A stretch of 24,905 nt of DNA from Mycoplasma sp. CAG:956 (GCA_000433475.1 HF993070.1:1-24905); one strand, 5' to 3'. Shown: positions 15,559 through 23,516, counted from the first letter of the stretch. The notes: a model not told the origin generated them from the letters alone. Numbers and translations: made by a program.

Positions 15559-16833
15559 CTAATCTTTAAACTTAAAGACATAACCTTCAATTTCAATATC
15601 ATCATTTAAAGTAGCACCTGCATTTAGTAGGGCTTCTTCTACTCCCATGCCTTTTAATTTTCTGGAAAATCTAGCAACAGATTCATCTTCAGTAAATTTA
15701 GTCATTTTAAATAGCTTACTAATTTCAGTGCCTTCAACTCGCCACATGCCATTTACTTTTTTAATAGTAAAAGGTAAGACATTTTCATACTTATAAACAA
15801 CATGAGAAGCATAATCTTTTGCATCATAAATTTGGCTCTTAGGGGTAGCCTCAATAATATTCATTAATTCTTCCATAGCTTTATCAATTCCATCTTGTCT
15901 AATAGCTGAAATAGGAATAACCATAACTTCTGGATAAGCTTTTTTAAATTTTTCTAAATTAGCTTGGGCATCTGGTAAATCCATTTTATTAGCTAACACT
16001 ACCATTGGCTTTTTAGTCATTTTTTTACTATATTTAGTTATTTCAGTATTAATGATTCGATAATCCTCGATAGGATCTCTGCCTTCACTACTACCCATAT
16101 CAACAACGTGAGCTAAGACTTTAGTGCGTTCAGCATGTCTTAAAAATTTAAGACCTAAACCAATACCGTCCGCTGCACCTTCAATTAAGCCTGGTAAATC
16201 AGCCATAACAAAACTACGTTCATCACTTAATTTTACTACCCCTAAATTAGGTGATAAGGTTGTAAAATGATAAGCCGCAATCTTGGGTTTAGAAGAACTA
16301 ATTACGGATAGAAGAGTTGATTTACCAACACTTGGGAAACCAACTAAACCAACATCAGCTAAAACTTTAAGTTCACACTTAATAAGTTTTTCTTCCCCAG
16401 GTTCTCCATATTCACTAGTTTTAGGAGCAGGATTTTCATGAGTAGCAAAGGCTTTATTACCACGGCCCCCACGACCACCATGACAAACAACAAAACGTTC
16501 CTTATCATGAGTTAAATCAACTAAAACTAAATTAGTACTAGCATCATACACAGTAGTTCCTTCAGGAACTTTTATAATAATATCCTTAGCATCCGCTCCA
16601 GTTCGGTTAGACCCTTTACCATTCTCACCTTTTTCCCCTTTAACAATTTTATTATATCTTAAATCAACTAACGTTCTAAGACCTTTATCAACTTCAAAAA
16701 TAATATTCGCACCATGCCCACCATTAGCACCATCTGGTCCTAAATTAGGCATACACTTTTCATGATGAAAAGAAGTACAACCATCGCCACCCTTACCAGC
16801 AATTAACTTTATTGTTATCTCATCTACAAACAT
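15559..16833 (-). CDS. obg: Obg-family GTPase (ribosome assembly, stress control)
   Basis: A 424-aa GTPase that binds the large ribosomal subunit and takes part in ribosome maturation and stress/sporulation control (Obg is essential in B. subtilis and needed for sporulation onset). The glycine-rich Obg domain covers residues 1-158 (LIAGKGGDGCTSFHHEK, GPDGANGGHG, GGRGGRGNKAFA). The G domain has P-loop GFPSVGKS at 165-172, switch II DLPGLIEGA and NKMD. The C-terminal OCT domain, from about 350, ends DIEIEGYVFKFKD. All motifs are intact. AAGGTG lies 7 bases before the ATG and a good promoter precedes it. First gene of the operon that runs to frr. Confidence 0.97.
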   Translation of the reverse strand: MFVDEITIKLIAGKGGDGCTSFHHEKCMPNLGPDGANGGHGANIIFEVDKGLRTLVDLRYNKIVKGEKGENGKGSNRTGADAKDIIIKVPEGTTVYDASTNLVLVDLTHDKERFVVCHGGRGGRGNKAFATHENPAPKTSEYGEPGEEKLIKCELKVLADVGLVGFPSVGKSTLLSVISSSKPKIAAYHFTTLSPNLGVVKLSDERSFVMADLPGLIEGAADGIGLGLKFLRHAERTKVLAHVVDMGSSEGRDPIEDYRIINTEITKYSKKMTKKPMVVLANKMDLPDAQANLEKFKKAYPEVMVIPISAIRQDGIDKAMEELMNIIEATPKSQIYDAKDYASHVVYKYENVLPFTIKKVNGMWRVEGTEISKLFKMTKFTEDESVARFSRKLKGMGVEEALLNAGATLNDDIEIEGYVFKFKD

Positions 16834-16858
16834 TATAATGCACCTTCATTTCTTCTCT

Positions 16859-16887
16859 ATTTTATCAAATTACTTATAGTATGTCTA
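16859..16887 (-). promoter_or_regulatory. Sigma-A promoter of the obg operon
   Basis: On the minus strand TAGACA (16887-16882, 5 of 6), a 17-base spacer and TAAAAT (16864-16859, 5 of 6) preceded by TGA. The start would be near 16852, with AAGGTG in the leader. Confidence 0.65.
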
Positions 16888-16930
16888 ATTAATTTCTAGA
16901 TATTTATAAGATAATTAACATATTTTAGAC

Positions 16931-16979
16931 TTAAAAAAACTATGCATTTACATAAATCTGTTCATTTGACGCATAGTTT
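16931..16979 (-). terminator. Intrinsic terminator overlapping the yneF stop
   Basis: On the minus strand AAACTATGC and GCATAGTTT (16979-16971 and 16945-16937) form a 9-bp stem followed by a T-run. The 25-base loop holds the yneF stop codon and an inner ATTTA-TG-TAAAT hairpin. Confidence 0.75.
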
Positions 16980-17157
16980 CTTTTATTTGTTTTTGAGAAG
17001 GTTTCCTTCCCATACTACTAAACATAACCTCAATCATTTTTTCATTTATTGGTGGATTTTTCTTCATTTCTTTTTGAACCATTTTTCTTGTTACAATAAA
17101 ACCAATAACAAAACCAATGATAATTCCAAAAAGAATCAATAATATATCATGTAACAT
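16948..17157 (-). CDS. yneF: UPF0154 family small membrane protein YneF
   Basis: A 69-aa protein with an N-terminal membrane helix (residues 3-23, ILLILFGIIIGFVIGFIV) and a conserved cytoplasmic tail, RKMVQKEMKKNPPINEKMIEVMFSSMGRKPSQKQI. The NPPI and MGRKPS motifs are the UPF0154 signature. The function is unknown although the family is widespread in Bacilli and mycoplasmas. AGGAGTG precedes the ATG. It follows sirA, the same order as yneE-yneF in B. subtilis, with a terminator between them, so it may be transcribed partly from its own TACAAT -10 (17180-17185). Confidence 0.92.
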   Translation of the reverse strand: MLHDILLILFGIIIGFVIGFIVTRKMVQKEMKKNPPINEKMIEVMFSSMGRKPSQKQIKETMRQMNRFM

Positions 17158-17187
17158 AATTATTCACTCCTCAATAAGGATTGTACT

Positions 17188-17214
17188 AAAAAAAGTATTT
17201 TTAAGCAATACTTT
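17188..17214 (-). terminator. Intrinsic terminator after sirA
   Basis: On the minus strand AAAGTATT and AATACTTT (17214-17207 and 17199-17192) form an 8-bp stem around seven bases, followed by a T-run. The loop contains the sirA stop codon. It lies between sirA and yneF. Confidence 0.75.
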
Positions 17215-17614
17215 CTATCCAAAAATAATCCTGATTTTGAAAATCACAGGCAAAAAGATTACTATTTACTTTTAACTTGTTAAAAAATTCAGGTTTAGCT
17301 GAGGTTGTTTCCATAATAAGATAGGCATTACCTATTCTTAACTTTGTTTCTTCATCATTATAATAATTATTATATATATGGGTATTCATAAACTTTGTAT
17401 AATGATCATTATTCCTATAACTAGTAAATAAATAGTTATTTAACTCTATCTTATTAATTGGACTTACCATCTTCTCATACATATTAATTCCATATTCTTG
17501 TTCCGTTTCATTTAACATATAAATATTTTGAAAAGACTTAAATAAATTATATGGACACACTCTAGTTAATGTTTTAAACTCATTATTAATATTAAATATA
17601 TAAAACTTTCTCAA
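17201..17614 (-). CDS. sirA: SirA-like sporulation inhibitor of DNA replication
   Basis: A 137-aa protein matching recalled features of B. subtilis SirA/YneE (148 aa), which binds DnaA domain I and blocks new replication rounds once sporulation starts. Corresponding stretches are FYIFNINNEF with YNLFKSFQNIY at the N-terminus, MYEKMVSPINKIELNNYL in the middle, and NLFACDFQNQDYFWIESI at the end (SirA has a similar LAMDFNSKRYGWL). Similarity is modest, but two independent facts support it: yneF is the next gene, as in B. subtilis, and a perfect Spo0A box lies upstream, as expected of a Spo0A target. The start is TTG at 17614, with AGGTGA 7-8 bases before it; the nearby ATG is out of frame. Confidence 0.75.
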   Translation of the reverse strand: MRKFYIFNINNEFKTLTRVCPYNLFKSFQNIYMLNETEQEYGINMYEKMVSPINKIELNNYLFTSYRNNDHYTKFMNTHIYNNYYNDEETKLRIGNAYLIMETTSAKPEFFNKLKVNSNLFACDFQNQDYFWIESIA

Positions 17615-17642
17615 AAATCATCACCTATAAAAAGTATATATT

Positions 17643-17671
17643 ATTATATTTAAGAATTATGTCGAATTATA
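17643..17671 (-). promoter_or_regulatory. Spo0A box and tandem -10 elements in front of sirA
   Basis: TTCGACA on the minus strand (17666-17660) is a perfect 7-base Spo0A box. It lies 11 bases upstream of a TATAAT (17648-17643), the usual position for an activator near -35, and directly below another TATAAT (17671-17666). The downstream -10 would start RNA near 17636 with AGGTGA in the leader. sirA is directly activated by phosphorylated Spo0A in B. subtilis. The same 7-mer also occurs by chance inside genes at 9143, 18841 and 21254, so position carries the weight. Confidence 0.6.
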
Positions 17672-17689
17672 ACACTAAAATAAAATTTA

Positions 17690-17715
17690 CTAAAAAAGAA
17701 CTAAACTTAGCTCTT
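17690..17715 (-). terminator. Intrinsic terminator of the arylsulfotransferase gene
   Basis: On the minus strand AAGAGCT and AGTTCTT (17715-17709 and 17702-17696) form a 7-bp stem with one G-U pair around AAGTTT, followed by six T. It starts one base after the stop codon. Confidence 0.75.
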
Positions 17716-19686
17716 TTAAATTTCTATATAATTATTAGTCTTATATATTTTATCATTTATCTTAATATAAATACTATATTTACCATTTAAAGTTTCTTTA
17801 TTAATATATCTCGTAATATTAATACCTTCATTAGTTTCTTCTTCTGTAAAAATATCTACACATAATGCTGTATAAGGTTTCTTACTTATTATTTGATCAT
17901 AATAATTATTAGTAAAACCTTTTCTTAAGATAAAACTAACATTTTCTCCTTTTTTAAACCTACCACTAATTACTAATCTATCTTCTTCATTAGTTATAGT
18001 AATATTTCTCTTATTATAATCATCATCTATTTCTACTGTTTTAATAAATTTATTATCTTTTTTACTTACCTTTGTTTCTCCTAGGCTACCTAGTCTTTTA
18101 CCTAAAGTATTTTTATAATCATTTTCAGTATAAAGACTTAATTTTTCTACTCGGTAATTATTAGTTGGTAATACTATTTCAAAAATAACTTTATTATTTA
18201 ATACTTCAACTGTATCACTTTTTAAAGTTGTATTACTTGAAAATCCAGCTGGTTGATTAGAATTTTTACCATCTACATAAACAATTCCCCCAGAATGAAT
18301 TAGATAATGATTCTTACTTAAATAATCAACATCACTAATATATGGTGAATAAAAACTACTACCTCTTTCTTTACCATATTCATATACTTGTTCGATAGTC
18401 ATTTTATCAGTATCTATTTTATACATGACCCCTCTAGAATAACTGTTAGTAGCATCAACATATTTAGAACTATCTTTACTTTTATTATTGCCATTATCAA
18501 AGATAAAAACATAACCTTCGGGGGTAATCATTGCCGCATGTTGAGACCATTGCCATTCAAAGTCTTCTCCAACAGGAGTAAAGAAATACTTTTGATATTC
18601 ACTACTCCAATTAGTAGGATCCCCTATTATCCAATTTAACTTTCCAGATGTATAATCAATATTAATAACTGCATCTTGATGTCTTCCGGATAAAGTTATA
18701 CTATTACTAGCCTCATCATACCACACTGAATTATTATGAAACCAATCATAACTACTCCAGTTTTCACTTTTACCATCTTCCATATTTAAAATATCTTTTA
18801 AATCCCATGTTTTAATGATATTACCCGTAGTTCTATCAAGTTCGACAATATAATCCTCAACAGTACCAGATTCATTATTAAAATCATCACTGGCTACTAA
18901 TAAATTACCATTAGGTAGTTCAAAATAATCATGATGATATCCTCCTTTTAGCGAGTATTCATTATAAATATGACCTAAAAGATCTATTTCATATAAACCT
19001 GTCATATAATATGGACTATTAACTAGTCTTTCTGTACTAACCATCATATGCCCATTTTTAAGTCTAGTATTATCCCAAACAGCATTATTAGATAAATACC
19101 AACGAACATCGCCATTAACATCATAAGCACAAGTATATCCCTTACTAGATGGGGTAAAGAAATATAAATCATTAGTCAATTTACTACTATCTTTTTTTAC
19201 ACTTGTTGGTAAAACAAAATCATCTGGTAATTTATCCGTTTGAATCTCTACTTGTTTAGTAATTTTCTTACCATCACTTAAAGTATAACTAATATCTACT
19301 TTATTATTATAATCAGCATATAACCCATATATAGGTAAATAATGTTTAGTATTCTTAGCAAACTCAGTTTCAATAGTAGTAAGTTTATCTTTACCTTCAA
19401 TAGTTATTTTAGGACTTACCTCTTCCTCTGTTTCAAAAAGAATTAAAGCTGTTAGAGGTGAAGCATCATAAGGATCTAATAAAACTTTTGGATTATCAAT
19501 AGTATAACCATTAGTCTTTATAGTATTCTCTATTTCATTTTGTTTAGTAACTAAAGATGCTGTTAAATCTATCCCATTTTTACCTTTCAAATTATTATAG
19601 GAGTAGAATATACTTCCTAAAATTATTAGTACTATAATACTAATTATAATCGTAATTATTTTTTTATTTCTTTTCTTTCTTTGCAT
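17716..19686 (-). CDS. Membrane-anchored aryl-sulfate sulfotransferase (ASST)
   Basis: A 656-aa protein of the PAPS-independent arylsulfotransferase family, which moves sulfate from one phenolic sulfate to another phenol. An N-terminal helix (residues 10-28) anchors it, with the enzyme outside the cell; an N-terminal beta domain (about 35-165) precedes a six-bladed propeller. The catalytic set known from E. coli AssT (His252, His356, Arg374, His436) is present in the same order and context: GYHHD (H251/H252), FHNNS (H317), SGRHQD (R335) and SQHAAM (H383). Only two cysteines occur. The frame extends seven codons upstream, but AGGTGA sits within that extension, 7 bases before ATG 19686, fixing the start. 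Monocistronic. A likely role is handling dietary or host phenol sulfates. Confidence 0.88.
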   Translation of the reverse strand: MQRKKRNKKIITIIISIIVLIILGSIFYSYNNLKGKNGIDLTASLVTKQNEIENTIKTNGYTIDNPKVLLDPYDASPLTALILFETEEEVSPKITIEGKDKLTTIETEFAKNTKHYLPIYGLYADYNNKVDISYTLSDGKKITKQVEIQTDKLPDDFVLPTSVKKDSSKLTNDLYFFTPSSKGYTCAYDVNGDVRWYLSNNAVWDNTRLKNGHMMVSTERLVNSPYYMTGLYEIDLLGHIYNEYSLKGGYHHDYFELPNGNLLVASDDFNNESGTVEDYIVELDRTTGNIIKTWDLKDILNMEDGKSENWSSYDWFHNNSVWYDEASNSITLSGRHQDAVINIDYTSGKLNWIIGDPTNWSSEYQKYFFTPVGEDFEWQWSQHAAMITPEGYVFIFDNGNNKSKDSSKYVDATNSYSRGVMYKIDTDKMTIEQVYEYGKERGSSFYSPYISDVDYLSKNHYLIHSGGIVYVDGKNSNQPAGFSSNTTLKSDTVEVLNNKVIFEIVLPTNNYRVEKLSLYTENDYKNTLGKRLGSLGETKVSKKDNKFIKTVEIDDDYNKRNITITNEEDRLVISGRFKKGENVSFILRKGFTNNYYDQIISKKPYTALCVDIFTEEETNEGINITRYINKETLNGKYSIYIKINDKIYKTNNYIEI

Positions 19687-19785
19687 AATTATATCACCTA
19701 ATAACACTTTACAAAAAAATAGTAAATATTTAAATAACTTCTAAGTTGAATTAACTAAACTTACGGTTGAGTTATTATTTTAGAA

Positions 19786-19816
19786 ATTAAAAACCAGGTA
19801 TTTCTACCCAGTATAT
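19786..19816 (-). terminator. Probable intrinsic terminator after the HopA1-like gene
   Basis: On the minus strand ACTGGGTA and TACCTGGT form an 8-bp stem, including two G-U type pairs, closed by a GAAA tetraloop and followed by TTTTTAATTT. It lies about 20 bases after the stop at 19833. Confidence 0.65.
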
Positions 19817-19832
19817 TTTTAACTTTTTTAAA

Positions 19833-20906
19833 TTATTTTCTTTTTTTGTTTAAATCACGCTGATTGGTATTTATTTTTTCTTGAAACTCTTTATTCATTT
19901 TATCCCAAAATTCTTCCCTAGTTAAATGTTCAATTTTTACGCCTATTTGGGGTTTTATATTTGATACTGAATAGAAATTATCAATTAAGGCTTGTCTACC
20001 ATAAGCATTAGGTAAAAATTTAACTAAAGTAACACCAGCATTAGTCCATAAGATATGAGTTAAAACCCCCGTATCATTATTATAGTTAATACTAAACTTT
20101 TCTGTTGGCGCTAACATCGTATCATTTTTGGAAAGAAGTAGGCCTTTTCTAAACATAGTTGAGGCTATCAATATTTCTAAATTTTGATAAATCTTTGTCA
20201 CATAAATTCCGCGATAAGTTTGGGCGGGCGTACTAGATTTAATACCATAAATATATCTAAAAGTATCCTTAGCGGTCATTATTGCTTCACATACATCACT
20301 TCCATAGGATGAATTAGGACATCCGGTTGACATATACACGCCAGGAATTTTAGTATCATAAATCCAAGCGGCGGCTCTTTCGGCTCCGGTAAATAAATAT
20401 GGTTTTCTTTTATAAATATTTAAGATTATTTGTTCAACTAAATCTCTATATGGTTTATCAACATAAATAATTATTCTATCACAGTGTTCCATCCCTGATG
20501 TTAATTGATATTTAAATTTTATTGGAACATTATAAAGCCCAAATAATTTGGCTAATTCCTTGACTAATTCATGAATATTATCTGGACGTGGTGCTATATA
20601 AAAACGATAATATATATTTTTCATATTATTAATATTAGTGTCCACATGATTATACCAAGTACCTTGGTTTTTGGTATCCACATTAAATGTCTTTTTTACC
20701 AACTCTAAGTAATTTTCTAAATCTTTTTCTTTTGCTTCTAATCCAGTTGCTTGATATTTAGATTGATATAAAATATCACGAACAACTCCCTCTTCAATTT
20801 TAGGGTAACATTTTAAAGCAACGTTGGCTAATTTTCTTAACGACTCAGCATCTATTGGTTTTAAACTTTCTTCAATTTCTTTATTTTGTAATTTTAACAA
20901 TTTCAT
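19833..20906 (-). CDS. HopA1-like domain protein of unknown role
   Basis: A 357-aa soluble protein. Residues 95-235 resemble the HopA1 family (Pseudomonas effector; also the LxmY-type component of class V lanthipeptide clusters): IYYRFYIAPRPDNIHELVKEL, then VPIKFKYQL, CDRIIIYVDKPY, then GVYMSTG and SSYGSDVCEAIM, in the same order as YWRYY..., IPFIFKV, R-D-x-VLY, GLGLAEEP and SFGxxRC in HopA1 proteins. I assign this from memory of the pattern only. No lanthipeptide precursor, kinase or secretion gene is nearby, so neither an effector nor a peptide-modifying role is supported. The frame opens with GTG at 20909, but ATG 20906 is better spaced from AGGGGGG. It has its own near-consensus promoter and terminator. 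Confidence 0.5.
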   Translation of the reverse strand: MKLLKLQNKEIEESLKPIDAESLRKLANVALKCYPKIEEGVVRDILYQSKYQATGLEAKEKDLENYLELVKKTFNVDTKNQGTWYNHVDTNINNMKNIYYRFYIAPRPDNIHELVKELAKLFGLYNVPIKFKYQLTSGMEHCDRIIIYVDKPYRDLVEQIILNIYKRKPYLFTGAERAAAWIYDTKIPGVYMSTGCPNSSYGSDVCEAIMTAKDTFRYIYGIKSSTPAQTYRGIYVTKIYQNLEILIASTMFRKGLLLSKNDTMLAPTEKFSINYNNDTGVLTHILWTNAGVTLVKFLPNAYGRQALIDNFYSVSNIKPQIGVKIEHLTREEFWDKMNKEFQEKINTNQRDLNKKRK

Positions 20907-20933
20907 CACAATTCCCCCCTCTTTTGTTCTGCT

Positions 20934-20962
20934 ATTTTAAGGCAAATTCCACCATTTGTCAA
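20934..20962 (-). promoter_or_regulatory. Strong sigma-A promoter of the HopA1-like gene
   Basis: On the minus strand a perfect TTGACA (20962-20957), a 17-base spacer and TAAAAT (20939-20934, 5 of 6). It begins 16 bases after the tRNA-Glu terminator and gives a short leader with AGGGGGG. Such a strong promoter suggests constitutive expression. Confidence 0.8.
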
Positions 20963-20970
20963 CCAAAAGT

Positions 20971-20999
20971 ATAAATAAAAAGTCCTATATAAGGACTTT
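20971..20999 (-). terminator. Intrinsic terminator of tRNA-Glu
   Basis: On the minus strand AAAGTCCT and AGGACTTT (20999-20992 and 20986-20979) form a perfect 8-bp stem around TATAT, followed by TTTTATTTAT. It begins 10 bases after the CCA end. Confidence 0.85.
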
Positions 21000-21009
21000 A
21001 ATATCAAAA

Positions 21010-21086
21010 TGGTAGTCTGTATGGAATTCGAATCCATGAATGTTGCCTTGAGAGGGCAATGTGTTAAGCCACTTCACCAACAGACC
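21010..21086 (-). tRNA. tRNA-Glu (anticodon CUC)
   Basis: Cloverleaf on the minus strand: acceptor GGTCTGT/ACAGACT (first pair G-U), a three-pair D stem, anticodon stem TTGCC/GGCAA with loop CTCTCAA giving CTC, and T-arm ATGGA-TTCGAAT-TCCAT. The discriminator is A and CCA is encoded. It reads GAG. Many very AT-rich Bacilli read both Glu codons with a UUC tRNA, so this may be a second isoacceptor. Confidence 0.92.
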
Positions 21087-21108
21087 ATATATCACTTGCA
21101 ACTACTTA

Positions 21109-21117
21109 ATAATACCA
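21109..21117 (-). promoter_or_regulatory. Extended -10 promoter of tRNA-Glu
   Basis: On the minus strand TGG-TATTAT (21117-21109), an extended -10 about 23 bases before the tRNA 5' end. At 17 bases upstream the -35 is TAGGCA, a poor match, so the extended element would carry recognition. Confidence 0.5.
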
Positions 21118-21199
21118 TATTTATTTTTTTTTGCCTAGTATTTTTCATATTATTTTCTAAAATTTACCCATTAAATAAGTGCAAATGACTATAATTAAA

Positions 21200-22087
21200 T
21201 TATTTACGTCTAACAGTAACTTTATCAGTATCTTTTAACTTACCAATTAACATTGTCGAATTGACATCATGGAAGTCTATATTCTTTAAAACATCTTCCT
21301 CTTTAAAATTAGCATAACAATATTTACAAAAATGAAAACAAGTATTAAATACTCCAATATCCACTATATTAACACAATTACATAATCCTTCCCTTCGAGC
21401 CTTCCAGTTAGGATACTTCTTCCCTGTTAACATATAAGCCAGTTCATGAGATAAACATACTTCCTCATCAAAACCATACTCTACTAAATTTCTTTTTTCA
21501 AAACAAGTATGCACTCTTATATGATGTTTATGACACTCTTTAGAAATACTTTGTCCCAATGTTTTATAGTCAATCTCTCTAAACTCCCGGTAATTTAAAA
21601 CACGTTCATTTTTTCGCACATTTTTATAATCATCTATAAACGATATAATTATTTTTTCAATATACCCCTCTAACTCTTCGGCTAACTTTTTTATCGCCTT
21701 AATATGATAATCTACCGTATACTTATCATTAAGAAATATCGGATCATATCTAACATAGACATTACTTTTGCCTAAAATCTTACTTATCTCTTTTATATCA
21801 TTAATAATTTCTTTCTTATCTTTAACATTTACTTCAATATCTTTATGATACCCTGTTAAAGTTACATGAAAAAGAATAGGTTTTTTTATATCTTTTAAAT
21901 AAGGAATTATAGGTCTGGGATTTTTAGTACAAAAAACAAACATATCAACATCATCAAAATAGATTCTGCTTACTTGGGACTCATTAAAAGGATTTCTTAC
22001 ATCAACAAATCCTTCCTTTAATCTCTTAATAAACCACGGTGTATAAAAAGCAACAATATCCGTTCTTCCACTTACATTAAGTATCAT
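21200..22087 (-). CDS. DUF1848 family protein, radical-SAM-like iron-sulfur protein
   Basis: A 295-aa protein of the DUF1848 family. The N-terminus ILNVSGRTDIVAFYTPWF and the stretch FVFCTKNPRPIIPYL with LFHVTLTGYHKDIE are family hallmarks; NVYVRYDPIFL and IEKIIISFIDDYKNV are barrel strands. Three cysteines in CFHFCKYC (C250, C254, C257) form CX3CX2C, the radical-SAM cluster motif, placed at the C-terminus rather than the usual N-terminus, with extra cysteines at CNC just before. The reaction is unknown. AGAGGGGG lies 5 bases before the ATG. Only 25 bases separate it from the PH-like gene upstream, so the two are likely co-transcribed. Confidence 0.85.
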   Translation of the reverse strand: MILNVSGRTDIVAFYTPWFIKRLKEGFVDVRNPFNESQVSRIYFDDVDMFVFCTKNPRPIIPYLKDIKKPILFHVTLTGYHKDIEVNVKDKKEIINDIKEISKILGKSNVYVRYDPIFLNDKYTVDYHIKAIKKLAEELEGYIEKIIISFIDDYKNVRKNERVLNYREFREIDYKTLGQSISKECHKHHIRVHTCFEKRNLVEYGFDEEVCLSHELAYMLTGKKYPNWKARREGLCNCVNIVDIGVFNTCFHFCKYCYANFKEEDVLKNIDFHDVNSTMLIGKLKDTDKVTVRRK

Positions 22088-22112
22088 AAATCCCCCTCTG
22101 TTAAAAAAAATA

Positions 22113-22445
22113 TTACTTATTTAATTTTTTTAAATAATCATTAATAGTATCACTTATTATTTCTAAATAATTATTATCTTTTAACATATAAATACTTCCT
22201 AAATCAGTATTTTCTTTGAAAATAACATCTTCTAAAGAAAACTTAGCAATTACCCTTTTAGTAACAGGAGGATTTATAACATTACCTAAAATAATATCAT
22301 CAAAACCTCTTGGGGTATCTAAAAGATACATATTTTTATTCGTAACAACTATACTAACCCCTAAAGTCTTATTATTAGCTATAACTTTTGCCTTATCATC
22401 TAAGATCTTTATTTCTTCATTTTTTTCTAATTCTAAATCGTACAT
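22113..22445 (-). CDS. Small hypothetical protein, possibly bacterial PH-like fold
   Basis: A 110-aa soluble protein of unknown function. Most of it predicts as beta-strands (EIKILDDKAKVIA, GVSIVVTNKNMYLLDTP, RVIAKFSLEDVIFKEN, GSIYMLKDNNYLEII) and it closes with a helix (DTINDYLKKLNK), the order of a pleckstrin-homology-like barrel; the phrase VVTNKNMYLLD is common in bacterial PH-like proteins. TAGGAGA lies 4-5 bases before the ATG. It is followed by the DUF1848 gene in the same direction. A TATAAT at 22523-22518 could serve as -10, but no good -35 accompanies it. Confidence 0.55.
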   Translation of the reverse strand: MYDLELEKNEEIKILDDKAKVIANNKTLGVSIVVTNKNMYLLDTPRGFDDIILGNVINPPVTKRVIAKFSLEDVIFKENTDLGSIYMLKDNNYLEIISDTINDYLKKLNK

Positions 22446-22536
22446 ATTGTCTCCTACCCAAATTTTAACATAATTTTATTTTAAAATATACATATAATAA
22501 CAATTACTATTTATTAGATTATACTAAAACTAAAAG

Positions 22537-22574
22537 AAAAAAAAATAACGATAAGCATCACTACTATCATTATT
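22537..22574 (-). terminator. Intrinsic terminator after the HExxH gene
   Basis: On the minus strand AATAATGATA and TATCGTTATT (22574-22565 and 22553-22544) form a 10-bp stem with one G-U pair around an 11-base loop, followed by at least eight T. It lies 35 bases past the stop codon at 22609. Confidence 0.75.
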
Positions 22575-22608
22575 TAATTTATATTAACATTAAAATTTAT
22601 TTGTTTAT

Positions 22609-23502
22609 TTAAAATATTTTATGTCCTCCACATTCATCAGGACTAACTGGTAACCCTAGTAATAATCTTTTATTTAAATCATATTCATTACTAACTTTTT
22701 TTATTAAGACAGTCTTATTTTCATCATAAAAGTCAAAGCTTTTCCAAACATCTTCTTTTCTTGTATTTTTTAAATAAACATGAGTCGGACAAAGACCTTC
22801 TTGCCAAGAAGATTCATATCCTCTTATTTTTTCCACCTCTAATGCTGCATGGTTAAATGTAAATAACATTGGTATTTGTTTCTTAATAGACTCTAAACAA
22901 TTAATAATAGTTCTATAAGAATTTATTTGAGCCATTCTTTCCATAGGATTTATTTCATAATATTCTTTATACAAATTTTCATAATCTTTTAAATAAATTT
23001 CAAGTTCTTTTGTTGATATTTTACCAGATAACAACAATTCATTAAATTTCGGATTCTTAAGTGCTCTGTTAAGAAGAGATGCTGTTCTTATCAATTTTGC
23101 TTCCATAGATGTATTTTTATAATCATCAGCAAGTTTATGCTGCATTGCATGCTCTAATTCATGTAATATACACTGTGTAATATTTATATTATGATAAAGT
23201 ATTCGTTCGATAGGATTAAATAATGAATCATAATAGCTGTTTTCTTGACACATAATTTGAATAGGCCAATAATATACCGAAATTTGTTTTCTTAAATAAT
23301 TATAGCTAGCACAAGTTTTATCAGATTCTGCCCCACCTAATTTATCAATAAATACTGTTTTTTTGACATAATCATTTAGATCTCTTTTTTTGACAACAAT
23401 TTCAACTACTTTATCAAGAAAATAATGATCTGGAAAATGTCCGGTCTTTGAATAATCAAAAATTAATTTAAGTATTTCTAATTCCATCTTTTCTTCGTTC
23501 AT
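22609..23502 (-). CDS. HExxH-motif protein, predicted zinc metallopeptidase-like
   Basis: A 297-aa soluble protein of no named family that I recognise. HELEH at residues 114-118, within a hydrophobic helix (TQCILHELEHAMQHK), is a classic zinc-binding HExxH. About 60-65 residues later YEINPMERMAQ offers a Glu that could be the third ligand, as in gluzincin-like predicted peptidases. No signal peptide. The frame extends 31 codons upstream as far as a TTG, but that stretch overlaps the promoter and leader hairpins; the ATG at 23502 has AGGGGG 10 bases upstream and is the better start. It has a near-perfect promoter, an unusual structured leader, and its own terminator. Substrate unknown; peptidase activity is inference from the motif. 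Confidence 0.65.
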   Translation of the reverse strand: MNEEKMELEILKLIFDYSKTGHFPDHYFLDKVVEIVVKKRDLNDYVKKTVFIDKLGGAESDKTCASYNYLRKQISVYYWPIQIMCQENSYYDSLFNPIERILYHNINITQCILHELEHAMQHKLADDYKNTSMEAKLIRTASLLNRALKNPKFNELLLSGKISTKELEIYLKDYENLYKEYYEINPMERMAQINSYRTIINCLESIKKQIPMLFTFNHAALEVEKIRGYESSWQEGLCPTHVYLKNTRKEDVWKSFDFYDENKTVLIKKVSNEYDLNKRLLLGLPVSPDECGGHKIF

Positions 23503-23516
23503 CTTATTTTTTCCCC

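Noticed and set aside
21010..21086. tRNA-Glu as attachment site of an integrated element
   Set aside because: I found no second copy of the tRNA 3' end, and no integrase or phage gene is present.
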